Shown here one piece after another: positions 7,471 through 14,277 of a stretch of 16,643 nt of DNA. The translations under genes and the position numbers were made by a program. Position 1 is the first letter of the stretch; every line of letters starts with the position of its first letter. This stretch comes from Christensenella sp. UBA3857 (GTDB lineage: Bacteria; Bacillota; Clostridia; Christensenellales; CAG-138): assembly GCA_002392505.1 (NCBI GenBank), contig DGHD01000036.1, positions 24,544 through 41,186 of the forward strand. The letters run 5' to 3'. The notes under the pieces are model-generated. The model did no database searches. It was not told the origin of the DNA and saw nothing but the letters and a program-made list of their open reading frames with translations.

Positions 7471-7859
7471 GGCAATTCCTCCGCAAGCTCGGAAAGCGTC
7501 CCGACGAGCTTGAAGAGCATCGGCATCGCGGCGGCAACCATCATGAGCCTGCCGGCGAGCTCCACCTTTGAAGCAAGCGCGCTTTCGCCCGAATCGCGGC
7601 AGATATCGGCGGCTATCTCGGCGGTACAGGCGATGCCTGCGATCTTCATTACCGTTCCGAAGCTTTCGCCCACGCCCATGCTTTCGGCTGTCTCCTTCAG
7701 CCCGGCGGCGACCCCGCCAAGCTCATAGAAGACCATGCCGAGCACGACTATGCCTCCTGCTATCGCGATCTCGACGGAAAGCTCCGGTCTGGTCTGCCTG
7801 ACCGTTGCCGAGAGCACGGCGGTTATTACGGCGACGCCGGCTGCGCGAAAAATATCCAT
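7467..7859 (-). CDS. spoIIIAD: Stage III sporulation protein AD
   Basis: SpoIIIAD (130 aa; Bacillus 133) is a small membrane subunit compared with the FliQ/SctS export-gate family. Hydrophobic helices are visible at about 5-20, 30-50, 68-84 and 100-122. The conserved stretches SVEIAIAGGIVVLGM and FGTVMKIAGIACTAEIAADICRD identify the family; the Cys-containing helix (IACTAE) is typical. It begins 6 bp after spoIIIAC and ends in a 4-bp GTGA overlap with spoIIIAE. Confidence 0.95.
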   Translation of the reverse strand: MDIFRAAGVAVITAVLSATVRQTRPELSVEIAIAGGIVVLGMVFYELGGVAAGLKETAESMGVGESFGTVMKIAGIACTAEIAADICRDSGESALASKVELAGRLMMVAAAMPMLFKLVGTLSELAEELP

Positions 7860-7865
7860 AGGCGA

Positions 7866-8063
7866 TCAGTACAGTCCGAAAAGCGTGCGTACGTTGTCGA
7901 AGAGCGATCCCATCAGGCTCAGCACCATCGTGATAACGATCACGAGCCCCGCGAGCGCCGTGAGCATGGCGATATCCTCCCTGCCCGCCTGCTTCAGAAG
8001 CTGGCAGGCAACTGCCACCGCGATACCTATGCCCGCTATTTTGAAAACCACTTCGATCCCCAT
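7866..8063 (-). CDS. spoIIIAC: Stage III sporulation protein AC
   Basis: SpoIIIAC, 65 aa, two membrane helices: about residues 5-22 (VFKIAGIGIAVAVACQLL) and 35-57, joined by the conserved KQAGREDIAML loop. It is the small partner of SpoIIIAD and probably part of the membrane gate of the channel. The frame is open to 8141, but the ATG at 8063 has GAGAGG 5 bp upstream and gives the family-typical N-terminus and length. The gap to spoIIIAB is 14 bp. Confidence 0.95.
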   Translation of the reverse strand: MGIEVVFKIAGIGIAVAVACQLLKQAGREDIAMLTALAGLVIVITMVLSLMGSLFDNVRTLFGLY

Positions 8064-8077
8064 TCGTACCTCTCGCT

Positions 8078-8575
8078 CTATATCAAAAGCAAAGCCGCCG
8101 CCGCGCCCGCAAGCACCGAAAGAGAGCTCGTAAGCCGGCACTTTTCGGACGCGCGTTTTTCCGTTTCGGAAAACAAAGCCCCGAGCCTTTCCGCCGCAAG
8201 CCGTATCCTCTTCGATTCCGTTTCGGCGTCGCCGCGTCCAAGCGACGAGAACAGCCCGTCGAGCACTTGTCCCGCCTCGCCGTTCATGCAGGGCTTGGGC
8301 GTGGAGGAATACGCCTTGAACAGCGAGCTTCCCGCGAGCATTTTTTCGTGGATGCTCCGCCAGAACAGCTGAGACTTTCCCGCTTTGGCAAGCTCTCCGG
8401 CGATCGAGGTAAGCGGAGATCTTGCGAGTCTTACCATCCGCTCCGCCTCCATAAGATCCTCCGTTATGCCGCCAAGCGCCGCCGCCTCGCCCTTTGTTCT
8501 GGCTTTTCTCACCGCGCCGTACAGCGCGCAGGCGCCGAATGCCGATATTGCGGCGATCGTCCTTGCCGCGCTCAC
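8078..8575 (-). CDS. spoIIIAB: Stage III sporulation protein AB
   Basis: SpoIIIAB (165 aa; Bacillus 171) has an N-terminal membrane helix (about 5-22), a helical cytoplasmic domain and a C-terminal membrane helix (SVLAGAAAALLLI). The fold is compared with type II secretion GspF-type platform proteins. Recognisable family features are GGITEDLMEAERMVRLARSPL and EKRASEKCRLTSSLSVLAGA, the EK.R..G/S..Y-like region before the last helix. It starts at GTG within a 4-bp GTGA overlap with the spoIIIAA stop, so translation is probably coupled to the ATPase gene. Confidence 0.93.
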   Translation of the reverse strand: MSAARTIAAISAFGACALYGAVRKARTKGEAAALGGITEDLMEAERMVRLARSPLTSIAGELAKAGKSQLFWRSIHEKMLAGSSLFKAYSSTPKPCMNGEAGQVLDGLFSSLGRGDAETESKRIRLAAERLGALFSETEKRASEKCRLTSSLSVLAGAAAALLLI

Positions 8576-9462
8576 AGCCTTACCGGGGAGATGTGCAGTA
8601 CGCTCCCGTTCCTCCTTAAAAGGAGTATCCTTTTGAAAACGCCGGATGAGATCGTTTTTTGGAGCGCGGGACGTCTTTTGAGCTCGTCACAGCCCGAAGC
8701 GTGCGCGCTTGCGATCACCGCCGCGCCGCACCTTGCCGCCTCCTCGAGCGCCTCCGCGTCTCCGTATCCGCCTATCTCGTCGGTGAGTATGACGTCGGGG
8801 TTCATCGTTCGCACTATTATCCCGATCGCCTCCGCCTTGGGAGCGAACTCCATGACGTCTGTCCTCAATCCGACGTCGAACGACGGAACGCCGTCTATCT
8901 GCCCCGCGAGCTCGCCGCGTTCGTCAAGCAAAGCGACGTTGAACGGCTTTGAACAGATCCCGTTCGACAGGCATCTTGCCATATCGCGCAGCAGAGTCGT
9001 TTTTCCGCCCGCAGGCGGCGCTGCAATAAGCGTCGAAACAGGTCTCCCGTTCTCAAGAACGAAATCCATCACTCTCTCCGCACAGCCGACGGCCTCCCTC
9101 GTCAACCGGAAATTGAAGCTGGTAACGTCTGTCATGCGCCTGATCCGTCCGTTTTCCACGACCGGACGACCGCAGACGCCGACTCTCGCTCCGCCGTCCA
9201 GCGTGATAAAGCCCATCCTGAGCTCATCCTCCCGGGCATAGACGGAGTGTCTGCACAGCCTTTCAAGCAGATCGGACGCATCCTCCCGCGTAAAAGGAGG
9301 AGCCTCCTCGATGTATTCGCCGGATGAGGATATCACCTGCGCCGGTCTGCCCGTGCGAAGGCGCACTTCTTCCACCTGCGAACCGCTCATAAGAAGCCGC
9401 TCCACAGCCGCCGACGTCCTTTTCGGGAGCACCGACAGAACAGATCTTGTTGACGTATCCAA
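8572..9462 (-). CDS. spoIIIAA: Stage III sporulation protein AA, secretion-type ATPase
   Basis: SpoIIIAA (296 aa) is the mother-cell ATPase of the SpoIIIA-SpoIIQ channel, related to secretion ATPases. The Walker A motif is APPAGGKTT (148-156) and the Walker B VILTDE (224-229). The LLDERGEL (178-185) and ASAHASG blocks are family-specific. The N-terminal domain (about 1-120) has the conserved EEVRLRTGRP and RVGVCGR segments. The start is TTG, with AAAGGA 10 bp upstream; no better ATG exists before the conserved N-terminal block. It is the first gene of the operon, some 27 bp from the predicted sigma-E transcription start. Confidence 0.95.
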   Translation of the reverse strand: MDTSTRSVLSVLPKRTSAAVERLLMSGSQVEEVRLRTGRPAQVISSSGEYIEEAPPFTREDASDLLERLCRHSVYAREDELRMGFITLDGGARVGVCGRPVVENGRIRRMTDVTSFNFRLTREAVGCAERVMDFVLENGRPVSTLIAAPPAGGKTTLLRDMARCLSNGICSKPFNVALLDERGELAGQIDGVPSFDVGLRTDVMEFAPKAEAIGIIVRTMNPDVILTDEIGGYGDAEALEEAARCGAAVIASAHASGCDELKRRPALQKTISSGVFKRILLLRRNGSVLHISPVRL

Positions 9463-9495
9463 GTTTCGCCCGTCCTTTCACGATTTGCCTGATGA

Positions 9496-9524
9496 ATAGT
9501 ATGACGGGCTTTGAAATGATATGA
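9496..9524 (-). promoter_or_regulatory. Predicted sigma-E promoter of the spoIIIA operon
   Basis: On the minus strand TCATATC (9524-9518) fits the sigma-E -35 consensus KMATATT at 6 of 7 positions. After 14 bp CATACTAT (9503-9496) fits the -10 CATACANT except for one base. The spacing is ideal for sigma-E and the location, 33 bp before the spoIIIAA TTG, agrees with the known sigma-E control of spoIIIA in Bacillus. I see no comparable sigma-A site in this gap. Confidence 0.75.
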
Positions 9525-9537
9525 ACAGATTCTTGTT

Positions 9538-10131
9538 TTATATCCTCGTACGAACGGCCGAACGGCCTCGGGCGAACGTACGAAGTATTGCGTTTTTTAC
9601 CGGCGCTGCGGCAAAAACCGCGAACAGCCCCGCGAGCTGCGAGGACAGGCAGAACTCTGTCAGCTCAAACGATAGCCCTGCGCTCCCGGGCAGTTTCAGA
9701 AGGTAACACACCGCGCACGCAGTGACCGGAGCGAGCGCCGCTGCAGCGATCCCGACGCGCTCGCCGAGTATTATCGCCGCCGGGACCGAGATAAGACCGG
9801 CAGCATAGGCGGCCGCCTCCGATCCGGATGCAGCCAGCGGGGCTGAGGCGGCTCCCGCGAGAAGCGCCGCCGGAAACATAAGCACCGCGTTGAGCGGCTT
9901 TTCCCCGCCTGAAAAAGCGTTCGCGCCGAGCCAGACCGCCGCCGCCGCACATGCCGCGGAGATCGACGTTTCGTCCGTGGGACTGAACGTGAATCTATCG
10001 AGGACGAACAGAGAGAACAGGAAAAAAACGCATCTTCCCGTCCCGCCCGCGGCGCGTTCCGAAGCGTGCTTAAAGACGCCTCCCGCTATGAGAAGCGTCT
10101 CCATAATCAGAAGCATCGTGCTTATTTTCAT
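9538..10131 (-). CDS. Uncharacterised polytopic membrane protein upstream of spoIIIA
   Basis: I do not recognise this 197-aa protein. It is rich in Ala and has six or seven hydrophobic segments: about residues 3-20, 34-46, 58-73, 82-103, 107-124, 126-145 and 163-182. It ends in a basic tail (ARGRSAVRTRI). It has no signal peptidase site and no catalytic motif I can name. Its ATG lies two bases behind the T-run of the nrdR-pgeF terminator, with GGGGG of the stem as the only ribosome-site-like element. How it is transcribed is therefore unclear. The stop is 14 bp from the -35 of the spoIIIA promoter. A sporulation link is possible from position only. Confidence 0.65.
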   Translation of the reverse strand: MKISTMLLIMETLLIAGGVFKHASERAAGGTGRCVFFLFSLFVLDRFTFSPTDETSISAACAAAAVWLGANAFSGGEKPLNAVLMFPAALLAGAASAPLAASGSEAAAYAAGLISVPAAIILGERVGIAAAALAPVTACAVCYLLKLPGSAGLSFELTEFCLSSQLAGLFAVFAAAPVKNAILRTFARGRSAVRTRI

Positions 10132-10133
10132 AC

Positions 10134-10174
10134 AAAAACCCCCGGGAATCCTTTTTTATAAGTATTCCCGGGGG
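10134..10174 (-). terminator. Intrinsic terminator after pgeF
   Basis: A perfect 11-bp stem CCCCCGGGAAT/ATTCCCGGGGG (arms 10174-10164 and 10149-10139) with a 14-base AT-rich loop is followed on the minus strand by TTTTT (10138-10134). It ends the nrdR-pgeF transcript 13 bp past the pgeF stop and abuts the next start codon. Confidence 0.9.
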
Positions 10175-10186
10175 ATATAAAACTAT

Positions 10187-11038
10187 TTATATGAGCTTCA
10201 GGAACGCCGCCATAGAGCCGGTGCCTTTTCCGTCGCGCCGGTAGGAATAGAAAAGCTTCTTTTCCTCCACGGTGCACAGATCCATTATGGAGATATTCTC
10301 CTTTGGAACGCCTGCGTCAAGAAGCTGTATGACCGCCGCGGCGCGAAGCGAAACGTATCCTTTGTCCGGTTTTTCGGCATGGACCGAAAAGATATCGGGG
10401 CAGTCGAATTCAACGGCGAAACTCTCGGCGAGCTCCCTCTCCACCTCGAAGCACTTTTCGCAGATGCAGGGACCGATGACCGCGATCATATCGCGGGGGT
10501 CCGCGCCGAATTCATCGGCAAGCCTTTTGCAGAGCTTTTGCCCGATGCGTTTGAACATGCCCTTCCACCCCGCGTGCGCGAGACCGATAGAGCGGGTCCT
10601 GGGATCGTAAACGAAGAACGCGCTGCAGTCCGCATGGCAGGTCATCAGCGTGACGCCCGGATCGTTCGTAACGAAGCCGTCCGAAAAATCGAGCGGCTCA
10701 AGCGCAACTCCTCTGCCGCCGTGGCTTCTGTCTATCCTGAGTATGACGTCGCCGTGCTCATGCCGAACGAGGGCAAGCTCGCCGTATTCGAGCCCGTAGG
10801 CGGCGGCGAGCAGCCGATAATTCTCCAATATGTTGGACATGGGTTCGTCGCGGCTCGTACCGAGATTCAGCGTATCGAACGGCGGCTTGCTGACGCCGCC
10901 GATCCTGGTGGTGAATCCGTGCGTAACGCCCGGCTCATCCTCGAGCCTTCGGGAGCGGATAATGCCCACTCCTTCCGATTCGGCGTAATGCTGATCCCGC
11001 GGGATTCCATTGAGGATATCCGCCTTTTTATTTGGCAT
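10187..11038 (-). CDS. pgeF: PgeF/YlmD family peptidoglycan editing factor (laccase-domain protein)
   Basis: YfiH/YlmD/LACC1 family, 283 aa, normal length (about 278). In E. coli the homologue removes mis-incorporated L-Ser from UDP-MurNAc precursors; related proteins act on purine nucleosides. Visible motifs are HGFTTRIGGVS (40-50), TCHADC (133-138), LAHAGWKG (153-160), a GPCICEKCFEV block and SYRRDGKGTG at the C-terminus. The His and Cys residues match the active-site zinc ligands of the family. The ATG at 11038 lies inside the end of nrdR; a GTG three codons upstream (11047) is also possible. Overlap with nrdR indicates a two-gene operon, ending at a strong terminator. Confidence 0.93.
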   Translation of the reverse strand: MPNKKADILNGIPRDQHYAESEGVGIIRSRRLEDEPGVTHGFTTRIGGVSKPPFDTLNLGTSRDEPMSNILENYRLLAAAYGLEYGELALVRHEHGDVILRIDRSHGGRGVALEPLDFSDGFVTNDPGVTLMTCHADCSAFFVYDPRTRSIGLAHAGWKGMFKRIGQKLCKRLADEFGADPRDMIAVIGPCICEKCFEVERELAESFAVEFDCPDIFSVHAEKPDKGYVSLRAAAVIQLLDAGVPKENISIMDLCTVEEKKLFYSYRRDGKGTGSMAAFLKLI

Positions 11039-11492
11039 CCTTGTCACCGAGGAGGAGCTTCAATTCCTCCATAAAGGTATTGATATCCTTGAAAGACCTG
11101 TAAACGGAGGCGAACCTTACGTAAGCGACCTCGTCAAGATCCTTGAGCTTGCTCATGACGAGCTCGCCGATCCTGATCGTAGTGACCTCCTGCTCGAGAG
11201 AATTGTTGATCTCCCTGACGACGTCGTCCACCAGCTCGTCCATTGCGGCGGCGGAGACGGGTCTCTTCTCGCAGGATTTGCGTACGCCGCGGAGGATCTT
11301 GCTGCTGTCGAAGGCTTCCCTCGTTCCGTCGCGCTTTACGACGATGATGGGCATCTCCTCCACCTTTTCATAGGTGGTGAACCTGCGGCCGCAGTTCATG
11401 CACTCACGGCGGCGGCGGATAGCGGTACCGTCCTCGGTGGGCCTGGAATCGACGACCTTACTGTCTGTACACTGGCAATATCTGCACCTCAT
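11028..11492 (-). CDS. nrdR: Transcriptional repressor NrdR
   Basis: NrdR (154 aa, full length) represses ribonucleotide reductase genes in response to dATP/ATP. The N-terminal zinc ribbon has Cys 3, 6, 31 and 34 (MRCRYC...ECMNC), followed by RRFTTYE. The ATP-cone domain runs from about residue 48 (VVKRDGTREAFDSSKILRGVRKSC in parts) to 130. The frame is open upstream to 11597, but the ATG at 11492 gives the universal NrdR start. GGGAG 8 bp upstream is the likely ribosome site and is part of a hairpin. No nrd gene or obvious NrdR box is in this window. Confidence 0.97.
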   Translation of the reverse strand: MRCRYCQCTDSKVVDSRPTEDGTAIRRRRECMNCGRRFTTYEKVEEMPIIVVKRDGTREAFDSSKILRGVRKSCEKRPVSAAAMDELVDDVVREINNSLEQEVTTIRIGELVMSKLKDLDEVAYVRFASVYRSFKDINTFMEELKLLLGDKDAK

Positions 11493-11501
11493 AACCAAAG
11501 C

Positions 11502-11518
11502 TCCCGCGATGAGCGGGA
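11502..11518 (-). promoter_or_regulatory. Leader hairpin covering the nrdR ribosome site
   Basis: A perfect 6-bp stem TCCCGC/GCGGGA with a 5-base loop lies 9 bp before the nrdR ATG. The Shine-Dalgarno GGGAG (11505-11501) is in its 3' arm, so folding would hide it. Without a T-run it is not a terminator. Regulatory role is inference. Confidence 0.4.
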
Positions 11519-11542
11519 ATTCCTTTCGTATTAGTTCAAGAT

Positions 11543-11551
11543 ATTGTACCA
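11543..11551 (-). promoter_or_regulatory. Extended -10 promoter for nrdR-pgeF
   Basis: Minus-strand TGGTACAAT is an extended -10 (TG-N-TACAAT). No convincing -35 is present; the upstream stretch is a T-run followed by an A-run. It lies 51 bp before the nrdR ATG and 29 bp after the ylmC stop. Confidence 0.6.
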
Positions 11552-11580
11552 CACTTTTTAAAAAAACGCTACATGTATTT

Positions 11581-11829
11581 TTAAGAAATACCGTCAACCT
11601 GAACGAGGATCACGTCTCCGCCGATCTTCTGTATCCTGCAGTAAGGTATCACGAGCTCGTCGCTGCCCTTCAGAAGACCCATGAAACGGCTCGGTCCGGG
11701 CACGATAATCGAGCATATCGTCCCCGAGGTATCGTCAAGCTCAAGATCGCACACGCACCCGAGGCGCGCGCCGTCGCAGACGTTTATGACCTCCTTGCGT
11801 TTAAGCTCCGAAAAAGTTGTGTTTGCCAT
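11581..11829 (-). CDS. YlmC/YmxH family PRC-barrel sporulation protein
   Basis: Small (82 aa) PRC-barrel protein of the YlmC/YmxH family, common in spore-forming Firmicutes. The family signature is clear: FSELKRKEVINVCDGARLG near the N-terminus, then DLELDD, IIVPG (41-45) and ELVIPYCRIQKIGGDVILV. It is cytosolic with no membrane segment; molecular function is not established, though family annotation ties it to sporulation. AGGAGG sits 5 bp before the ATG. It is divergent from the zinc-ribbon gene and precedes nrdR in the same direction; the ylmC-nrdR-pgeF neighbourhood is common in Clostridia. Confidence 0.9.
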   Translation of the reverse strand: MANTTFSELKRKEVINVCDGARLGCVCDLELDDTSGTICSIIVPGPSRFMGLLKGSDELVIPYCRIQKIGGDVILVQVDGIS

Positions 11830-11903
11830 AGCTTCCTCCTTGGATTTACTCCGTAAAAAGTATGTTCCTGTATTGCATTTTATTTACATTCAAACGAAAA
11901 GCA

Positions 11904-11933
11904 TTGACACGGAAGATGTGGCTATACTAAAAT
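11904..11933 (+). promoter_or_regulatory. Sigma-A promoter of the zinc-ribbon gene
   Basis: A perfect TTGACA (11904-11909) is followed after 18 bp by TAAAAT (11928-11933). It lies 28 bp before the TTG start of the downstream plus-strand gene, in the divergent gap with ylmC. Confidence 0.7.
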
Positions 11934-11961
11934 AGTACAGACGAAATAAGGAGCCGGAGCA

Positions 11962-12861
11962 TTGCGCTGTCCCGTATGCGGAAAAGAGAATATCGAACGC
12001 GCCAATTTCTGCATGATCTGCGGAACGGAGCTGAAAAAGGAGCGAAAAAAGGCTTCGACAGTTACCGTCGCCGTTTCGGCCTCCGTTTGCTTTCTGCTGC
12101 TTATCGGCGCGATCTTCGCCCTTGACAGGCTGTTTTCCGCAGGTCCCGGGGGATCGGATCCCGCCGGGTGGCAGGCCGCGGAGGCAGTCATACGGACTCC
12201 GCCTCCTACTCCGACGCCCACTCCGACGCCGGAGCCGACGCCCACTCCGACGCCGGAGCCGACGCCCACTCCGACGCCGGAACCGACGCCTACGCGCGCG
12301 CCTACTCCCTCGCCGACGCCGGTCTACACGCCCACTCCCCCGCCGACTCCGAAGCCTTCGGCTTCGCCTTCTCCCACTCCTTCCGCAGCGCCGGCGGAAG
12401 CGCTTCCGGGCGAATGCCTTGAGCCTGTCGACGCGCTTATATCGTTCATCCTGACATGCGAGCCCGCCTATGCAAGAAAGGCATTCCCGCCCGAATACAT
12501 AACTCATACCGTTGAAAAATACGGGTACGCATCTGCGCTGCTCGGCGGCGAGGACGGCATAATCCGGATGGTCGGCGGTTTGATAAGCTCCGGATTAAGG
12601 GCGGAATACGGCGAGCTTTATTCGATCGATTACGAGGTCAAGTCCAGCCGTGAGCTTACACGGAGCGAATACTCCTCCCTGAAGAACGAGCTTGCGGATT
12701 ACGGCGTCGTCAGCACCATTACGGAAGCGCGCCAGCTTTCCCTGCTCCTTGATATACGTTCATCGAGCGGTCATCATGCGCTGACCGCGGCGCCGAGGAT
12801 CATCAAGATCGGCGGCAAGTGGTACATACATCCTGCCGACGTCGACGCGCTGTACGGCTGA
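11962..12861 (+). CDS. Zinc-ribbon, single-TM protein with Pro-Thr repeat linker
   Basis: 299-aa protein of unknown function, the only plus-strand gene. An N-terminal zinc ribbon (Cys 3, 6, 17, 20: MRCPVCGK...CMICG) precedes a basic stretch, one membrane segment (about 33-55) and a Pro/Thr-rich linker (79-148). A C-terminal domain of about 150 aa ends in [16 protein letters not shown], which resembles NTF2-like/lipocalin-type accessory domains (inference). The layout recalls TcaA/YvbJ-type proteins: cytoplasmic zinc ribbon, wall-spanning linker, outer domain. The start is TTG with AAGGAG 8 bp upstream; no other start precedes the first cysteine pair. The gene converges with radA at a shared terminator. 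Confidence 0.85.
   Translation: MRCPVCGKENIERANFCMICGTELKKERKKASTVTVAVSASVCFLLLIGAIFALDRLFSAGPGGSDPAGWQAAEAVIRTPPPTPTPTPTPEPTPTPTPEPTPTPTPEPTPTRAPTPSPTPVYTPTPPPTPKPSASPSPTPSAAPAEALPGECLEPVDALISFILTCEPAYARKAFPPEYITHTVEKYGYASALLGGEDGIIRMVGGLISSGLRAEYGELYSIDYEVKSSRELTRSEYSSLKNELADYGVVSTITEARQLSLLLDIRSSSGHHALTAAPRIIKIGGKWYIHPADVDALYG
12211..12282 (+). repeat. Three tandem 24-bp repeats coding PTPTPTPE
   Basis: Three adjacent 24-bp units (12211-12234, 12235-12258, 12259-12282) differ in only the last base of the third. Each encodes PTPTPTPE; degenerate Pro/Thr/Ser codons continue for about 130 bp. Near identity at DNA level suggests recent slippage expansion. Confidence 0.9.
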
Positions 12862-12880
12862 TACGAACGAGAGATACAAA

Positions 12881-12910
12881 AAACAGCCCCTTATTCTTAA
12901 GAGGCTGTTT
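12881..12910. terminator. Bidirectional intrinsic terminator
   Basis: Stem AAACAGCC (12881-12888) / GGCTGTTT (12903-12910), extended inside by CTTA/TAAG. On the plus strand it ends in TTTTATATT, on the minus in TTTTTTGTAT. It lies between the converging zinc-ribbon gene (stop 12861) and radA (stop 12930), serving both. Confidence 0.9.
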
Positions 12911-12929
12911 TATATTGCGTAAAATGCTG

Positions 12930-14267
12930 TTATACGAGTTTTGAAATGGCTTCCCTTATATTCCTTACAACCGTGATATCCGCATCCTTAACGGCTTTAA
13001 GGCTCGATGAATACGGGACTATAACATGATCGAAGCCGCGGCGAACGCACTCGTTCACGCGGTTGAGCATCCTGTCGACGGGGCGTATCTCCCCCGTAAG
13101 GCTGACCTCGCCGATTATTGCGGTGCGTTCAGGCAGGCGCTTATCGAATACCGAGCCAGCAACGGCGAGCACCACCGCAAGGTCCGCGCCCCGGTCGTCC
13201 ACTCGTATGCCGCCCACGGCGTTGGTATAGACGTCCCTTTCGCCCGTCCTTACCCCCGCGCGGCGCTCAAGCACGGCAAGCAGGAGCATCAGCCGGTTGT
13301 TGTCCATTCCCGCCGCCATACGCCTGGGGTTTGCGTAAACGGTCGCGGAGAGCAGAGACTGTATCTCAACGAGTATCGGACGGTTCCCCTCCATTATGCA
13401 GGAGACCGCGCAGCCCGTGTCGTTGTTGCCGGAAAGGAACATATCGCCCGGATCCGTTACCTCCGCCATACCGTCTCCGCGCATTTCGAATATGCCTATC
13501 TCGTTCGTGGAGCCGAAGCGGTTCTTGACCGCCCTCAGAAGGCGGAACGCATCATGCCTGTCGCCCTCGAAATAGAGCACGGTATCGACCATGTGCTCGA
13601 GCATCCTCGGCCCTGCGATAGCGCCCTCCTTCGTGACGTGACCCACAATAAACACCGCGCAGCCGTTCATTTTGGCGATCCTTGTGAGGGCGGCGGTGAC
13701 CTCCCTTATCTGCGTGACGGAACCCGCCGCGGACGCGACATCCGGCGAGACCATCGTCTGGATACTGTCGATTATAAGGAATGCGGGCTTGAGCTTTTCG
13801 ACCTCCGCCTCGATCGCGGATATCGCCGTCTCGGTCATAACAAGCAGCTCGCCCGAGACGCCGCAGCGTTCCGCGCGGAGCTTGAGCTGCGCCTTAGATT
13901 CCTCGCCCGAGACGTACAGCACGGGTGCGTGCGATAAAAGATTGCTCGCCGCCTGCATGAGGAGCGTGCTCTTGCCGATGCCGGGGTCGCCGCCTATGAG
14001 TATCACGGAGCCTGCGACTATGCCGCCGCCCAGCACCCTGTCGAATTCGCCTATGCCGGTCTTCGTCCTTGCGGCGTCCTTTCCGTCGACGCTCGAAAGC
14101 CTTACCGCCCCGGAGCCCGCGCCCATGGACGAGCGCTTCGGCGCCGCCGTAACGGTCATCTCCACGAGCGTATTCCAACTCCCGCAGGAGGGGCAGCGAC
14201 CGAACCATTTGCCGGTCTCATGCCCGCATTCGCCGCAGACGAATTTTGTTTTTTCCTTCGATGCCAT
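12930..14267 (-). CDS. radA: DNA repair protein RadA
   Basis: RadA/Sms (445 aa) is a RecA-like, DnaB-type ATPase that drives branch migration of recombination intermediates. The N-terminal zinc finger has Cys 11, 14, 25 and 28 (CGEC...CPSC). Walker A is GDPGIGKST (93-101), Walker B LIIDSIQT (164-171), and the RadA-specific KNRFG lies at 248-252. A C-terminal Lon-protease-like domain without the catalytic role follows (from about 290; TNAVGGIRVDDRGADLAV and EVSLTGEIRPV). The start lies 10 bp after the stop of the upstream propeller-like gene, so they are probably co-transcribed. The usual clostridial partners (clpC, disA) are not here. Confidence 0.97.
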   Translation of the reverse strand: MASKEKTKFVCGECGHETGKWFGRCPSCGSWNTLVEMTVTAAPKRSSMGAGSGAVRLSSVDGKDAARTKTGIGEFDRVLGGGIVAGSVILIGGDPGIGKSTLLMQAASNLLSHAPVLYVSGEESKAQLKLRAERCGVSGELLVMTETAISAIEAEVEKLKPAFLIIDSIQTMVSPDVASAAGSVTQIREVTAALTRIAKMNGCAVFIVGHVTKEGAIAGPRMLEHMVDTVLYFEGDRHDAFRLLRAVKNRFGSTNEIGIFEMRGDGMAEVTDPGDMFLSGNNDTGCAVSCIMEGNRPILVEIQSLLSATVYANPRRMAAGMDNNRLMLLLAVLERRAGVRTGERDVYTNAVGGIRVDDRGADLAVVLAVAGSVFDKRLPERTAIIGEVSLTGEIRPVDRMLNRVNECVRRGFDHVIVPYSSSLKAVKDADITVVRNIREAISKLV

Positions 14268-14277
14268 AATGCCCCCG

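Noticed and set aside
8267..9241. A 324-codon open frame on the plus strand
   Set aside because: Antisense to spoIIIAB and spoIIIAA, low-complexity Ser/Ala/Arg product; a shadow frame.
11830..11903. Possible promoter for ylmC (CATACTTT resembles a sigma-E -10)
   Set aside because: No acceptable -35 at 13-15 bp for sigma-E or 17 bp for sigma-A could be found, so the site is not called.
12211..12282. Regular repeats considered as a CRISPR array
   Set aside because: The 24-bp units are directly adjacent with no spacers and stay in the reading frame of a protein linker.
11890..12507. A minus-strand open frame with Arg/Gly-rich repeats
   Set aside because: It is the complement of the Pro-Thr repeat region of the zinc-ribbon gene; the repeats explain the open frame.
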